From: Aquabacterium sp. | Lineage (GTDB): Bacteria; Pseudomonadota; Gammaproteobacteria; Burkholderiales; Burkholderiaceae_C | Reading direction: 5' to 3' | NCBI GenBank assembly: GCA_017989885.1 | Contig: JAGNPA010000083.1 | Coordinates: 1 to 7,280 of the forward strand | Length of the DNA stretch: 7,280 nt | In this document: positions 5,652-7,280 of the stretch, in pieces | Position numbering within the stretch: the stretch's first letter is position 1 | Layout: each line of letters starts with the position of its first letter | Position numbers and translations under genes: made by a program | Notes under the pieces: generated by a model | What the model was told of the DNA's origin: nothing | What the model saw: only the letters and a program-made list of their open reading frames with translations | The model's database searches: none

Positions 5652-7145
5652 ATGACCGATCCACAAAAAACCACCGATGCGCCTCAACGCGTGATCCCCA
5701 TCAAGGCCGAAGAGGCCGCGTTCGATGCCGCCAAGGCCGCACGCCGTGAGGAGATCGTTTCCCTCTACAAGAAGACCGAGAAGGTCTACGCTCGTGAGGT
5801 CACGGGTTGGTTCACCAACTGGCGCTGGGTCATGGTGTGGGTCACCCAACTGGTGTTTTACGTCACGCCCTGGCTGTACTGGAACGACCGTCAGGCGGTG
5901 CTGTTCGACCTGGGTACGCGACGCTTTTATCTCTTCAATCTGGTCTTGTACCCGCAGGACCTGGTCTATCTGACGGCCTTGCTCGTCATCTCCGCCTACG
6001 GACTCTTCCTGTTCACCACGGTGGCCGGTCGCTTGTGGTGTGGCTACGCCTGCCCACAGTCGGTCTACACCGAGATGTTCATGTGGATCGAGAACAAGAT
6101 CGAGGGCAGTCGTGCCAAGCGCATGAAGATGGACAAGTCGCCCATGACGGCCGAGAAGTTTGCGCGCAAAGCCGCCAAGCATGCCGCATGGATTGCCGTC
6201 GCCCTGTGGACCGGCTACACCTTCGTGGGCTACTTCTCCCCGATTCGCGACCTGTGGCAATCGGTGATCTCCTTTGGTCTGGGTCCCTGGGAGTCCTTCT
6301 GGATCTTGTTCTACGGTTTCGCCACCTATGGCAACGCAGGCTTCATGCGCGAGCAGGTCTGCAAGTACATGTGCCCGTATGCGCGCTTCCAGAGTGCCAT
6401 GTTCGATCGTGACACGCTCATCATCAGCTACGACGAGAAGCGCGGTGAACCCCGCGGTGCGCGCTCACGCAAGGCCAATGCCCAGTCCATGGGGCAGGGC
6501 GACTGCATCGACTGCACCCTGTGCGTTCAGGTCTGCCCCACGGGCATCGACATCCGCAAGGGTCTGCAGTACGAGTGCATTGGCTGTGCCGCCTGCATTG
6601 ACGCGTGCGACACCGTCATGGACAAGATGGGCACACCGCGCGGCCTGATCCGTTACTCCACGCAGAACGCGATGGAAAAGGGCTGGGGCAGCAGTGAAAT
6701 GTGGGGGCGTGTCAAACGGCCTCGCGTGTTGCTGTACACCGCCATTTTGATGCTGGTGGTCGCAGCCTTCGTGGCCAGTCTCTACAGCCGTCCGCCGTTC
6801 CGTGTCGACATCGTTCGTGACCGCGGCGCGCTGGCCCGCGTGGTGGACGACGGCTACATTGAGAACGTGTACCGCGTTCAGTTGATGAACGCCAGCGAGC
6901 GCACACAACGTTACCGCGTGGGTGTCGAGCAACTGAGTCAGGCCAAGGTGCAGGGCGGTGAGAACGTCGTCCTGGGTCCTGCCGAAGCGCGCTGGGTACC
7001 AGTCGCTGTGCGGATCCCGCCTGAGGTCGGTGCTCGCATGGGTTCGGGTGCCACCGGCGTCACCATCCTGGTGGAACAATTGCGCCAGGGCGATTCGCCC
7101 CAGGTTGATGTCCGTGAAAAGACCACCTTCATGGTCCCGCGCTGA
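5652..7145 (+). CDS. ccoG: Cytochrome c oxidase accessory protein CcoG (FixG/RdxA), membrane 4Fe-4S protein
   Basis: A 497-residue inner-membrane iron-sulfur protein, reported in Rhodobacter as a Cu(II) reductase that feeds copper to cbb3 assembly. Domain order: a charged N terminus (1-55); a membrane core with four helices (about 59-77, 98-126, 178-197, 215-231); a ferredoxin-like cluster region; a fifth helix (359-379); and a periplasmic FixG C-terminal domain (about 380-497). Cysteines form CxxxCP motifs at C130/C134 (CGYACP) and C237/C241 (CKYMCP), plus two ferredoxin sets: C285, C288, C291, C295 and C309, C312, C315, C319. The ATG at 5652 is the only suitable start, because the next ATG is codon 61, inside the first helix. 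No Shine-Dalgarno is visible; the leader just before it is TTTTTCATTTGTGCC. ccoH starts 23 nt downstream. Confidence 0.96.
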   Translation: MTDPQKTTDAPQRVIPIKAEEAAFDAAKAARREEIVSLYKKTEKVYAREVTGWFTNWRWVMVWVTQLVFYVTPWLYWNDRQAVLFDLGTRRFYLFNLVLYPQDLVYLTALLVISAYGLFLFTTVAGRLWCGYACPQSVYTEMFMWIENKIEGSRAKRMKMDKSPMTAEKFARKAAKHAAWIAVALWTGYTFVGYFSPIRDLWQSVISFGLGPWESFWILFYGFATYGNAGFMREQVCKYMCPYARFQSAMFDRDTLIISYDEKRGEPRGARSRKANAQSMGQGDCIDCTLCVQVCPTGIDIRKGLQYECIGCAACIDACDTVMDKMGTPRGLIRYSTQNAMEKGWGSSEMWGRVKRPRVLLYTAILMLVVAAFVASLYSRPPFRVDIVRDRGALARVVDDGYIENVYRVQLMNASERTQRYRVGVEQLSQAKVQGGENVVLGPAEARWVPVAVRIPPEVGARMGSGATGVTILVEQLRQGDSPQVDVREKTTFMVPR

Positions 7146-7168
7146 CTCTCTCTCCTTTTGGACATGAC

Positions 7169-7280
7169 ATGACACAGTCTCTCTCTACGCAAGACCCGTC
7201 CACCCCGGTGGACAACCCGCCCTGGTACCGCCTGCCTATCGTCTGGATGGTCATTGGCGTGCCGGCCGTGGTGGTGGGGG
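7169..7280 (+). CDS. ccoH: Cbb3 oxidase assembly protein CcoH (FixH family), 3' partial
   Basis: The first 37 codons of a gene cut by the right edge. A polar Ser/Thr/Pro-rich N terminus (MTQSLSTQDPSTP) is followed by NPPWYRLPIVWMVIGVPAVV, which fits the start of FixH-family proteins: a PW-R-P-W motif leading directly into the single membrane helix. CcoH is needed for assembly and stability of cbb3 and interacts with CcoN. The ATG at 7169 is used because the ATG at 7164, in another frame, meets a stop after one codon. The Shine-Dalgarno is weak (TTGGAC). Position directly after ccoG matches the common ccoGH order. The identification rests on a short segment plus context. Confidence 0.85.
   Translation, partial: MTQSLSTQDPSTPVDNPPWYRLPIVWMVIGVPAVVVG

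Noticed and set aside
5502..6260. Antisense open frame (252 codons) across the intergenic region and ccoG
   Set aside because: It runs through the terminator and FNR box and shows no domain; the sense strand encodes the conserved membrane part of CcoG.
7164..7172. ATG at 7164 as the ccoH start
   Set aside because: It is followed by one codon and then a stop. The ATG at 7169 opens a frame with a FixH-like sequence.
1..7280. A previously undescribed system, defence island, mobile element, CRISPR array or RNA gene
   Set aside because: Every gene fits the known cbb3 oxidase cluster. I saw no transposase, long terminal repeats, spaced repeats or tRNA/rRNA-like sequence; only the short regulatory elements are open questions.

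Overview
This window is an almost complete gene cluster for a cbb3-type cytochrome c oxidase, the high-affinity terminal oxidase used for respiration at low oxygen, together with its assembly factors. All genes are on the + strand and tightly packed: ccoI (5' end cut off by the window), ccoS, ccoN, ccoO, ccoQ, ccoP, ccoG, and the first 37 codons of ccoH. The high G+C content, strong C/G preference at third codon positions, and the protein sequences suggest a betaproteobacterium. Burkholderiales, probably Comamonadaceae or a close relative, is my best guess, based on remembered family resemblance and not on a search.

Layout: 1-2102 is the copper P1B-type ATPase CcoI. 2119-2292 is the small maturation protein CcoS. 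2341-5514 is the structural operon ccoNOQP: the heme-copper catalytic subunit, the monoheme cytochrome c, the small one-helix subunit and the diheme cytochrome c. Gaps within it are 13-14 nt, and a good Shine-Dalgarno sequence sits on or beside each preceding stop codon. 5515-5651 is the only sizeable intergenic stretch (137 nt). It holds a perfect FNR/Anr-type palindrome, a nested hairpin ending in a T-run that looks like an intrinsic terminator, and a repeated 8-mer. 5652-7145 is the membrane iron-sulfur protein CcoG. 7169 to the right edge is the start of CcoH (FixH family).

How the parts work together: CcoG (proposed Cu(II) reductase), CcoI (copper ATPase) and CcoS supply and insert the CuB/heme cofactors of CcoN. 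CcoH helps stabilise the assembled complex. CcoO and CcoP pass electrons from periplasmic cytochrome c to the heme b / heme b3-CuB centre of CcoN. All metal and heme ligands expected from the Pseudomonas stutzeri structure numbering are present in CcoN.

Regulation can be read from the sequence at two places. A 9/10 FNR box overlaps the last codons of ccoS, at class II spacing to a plausible -10 before ccoN. A 10/10 FNR box lies before ccoG. This points to two anaerobic/microaerobic promoters separated by a terminator. I see no mobile element, tRNA, CRISPR array or unknown gene. The system is well known, and the new interest is mostly in the ccoP-ccoG intergenic region.
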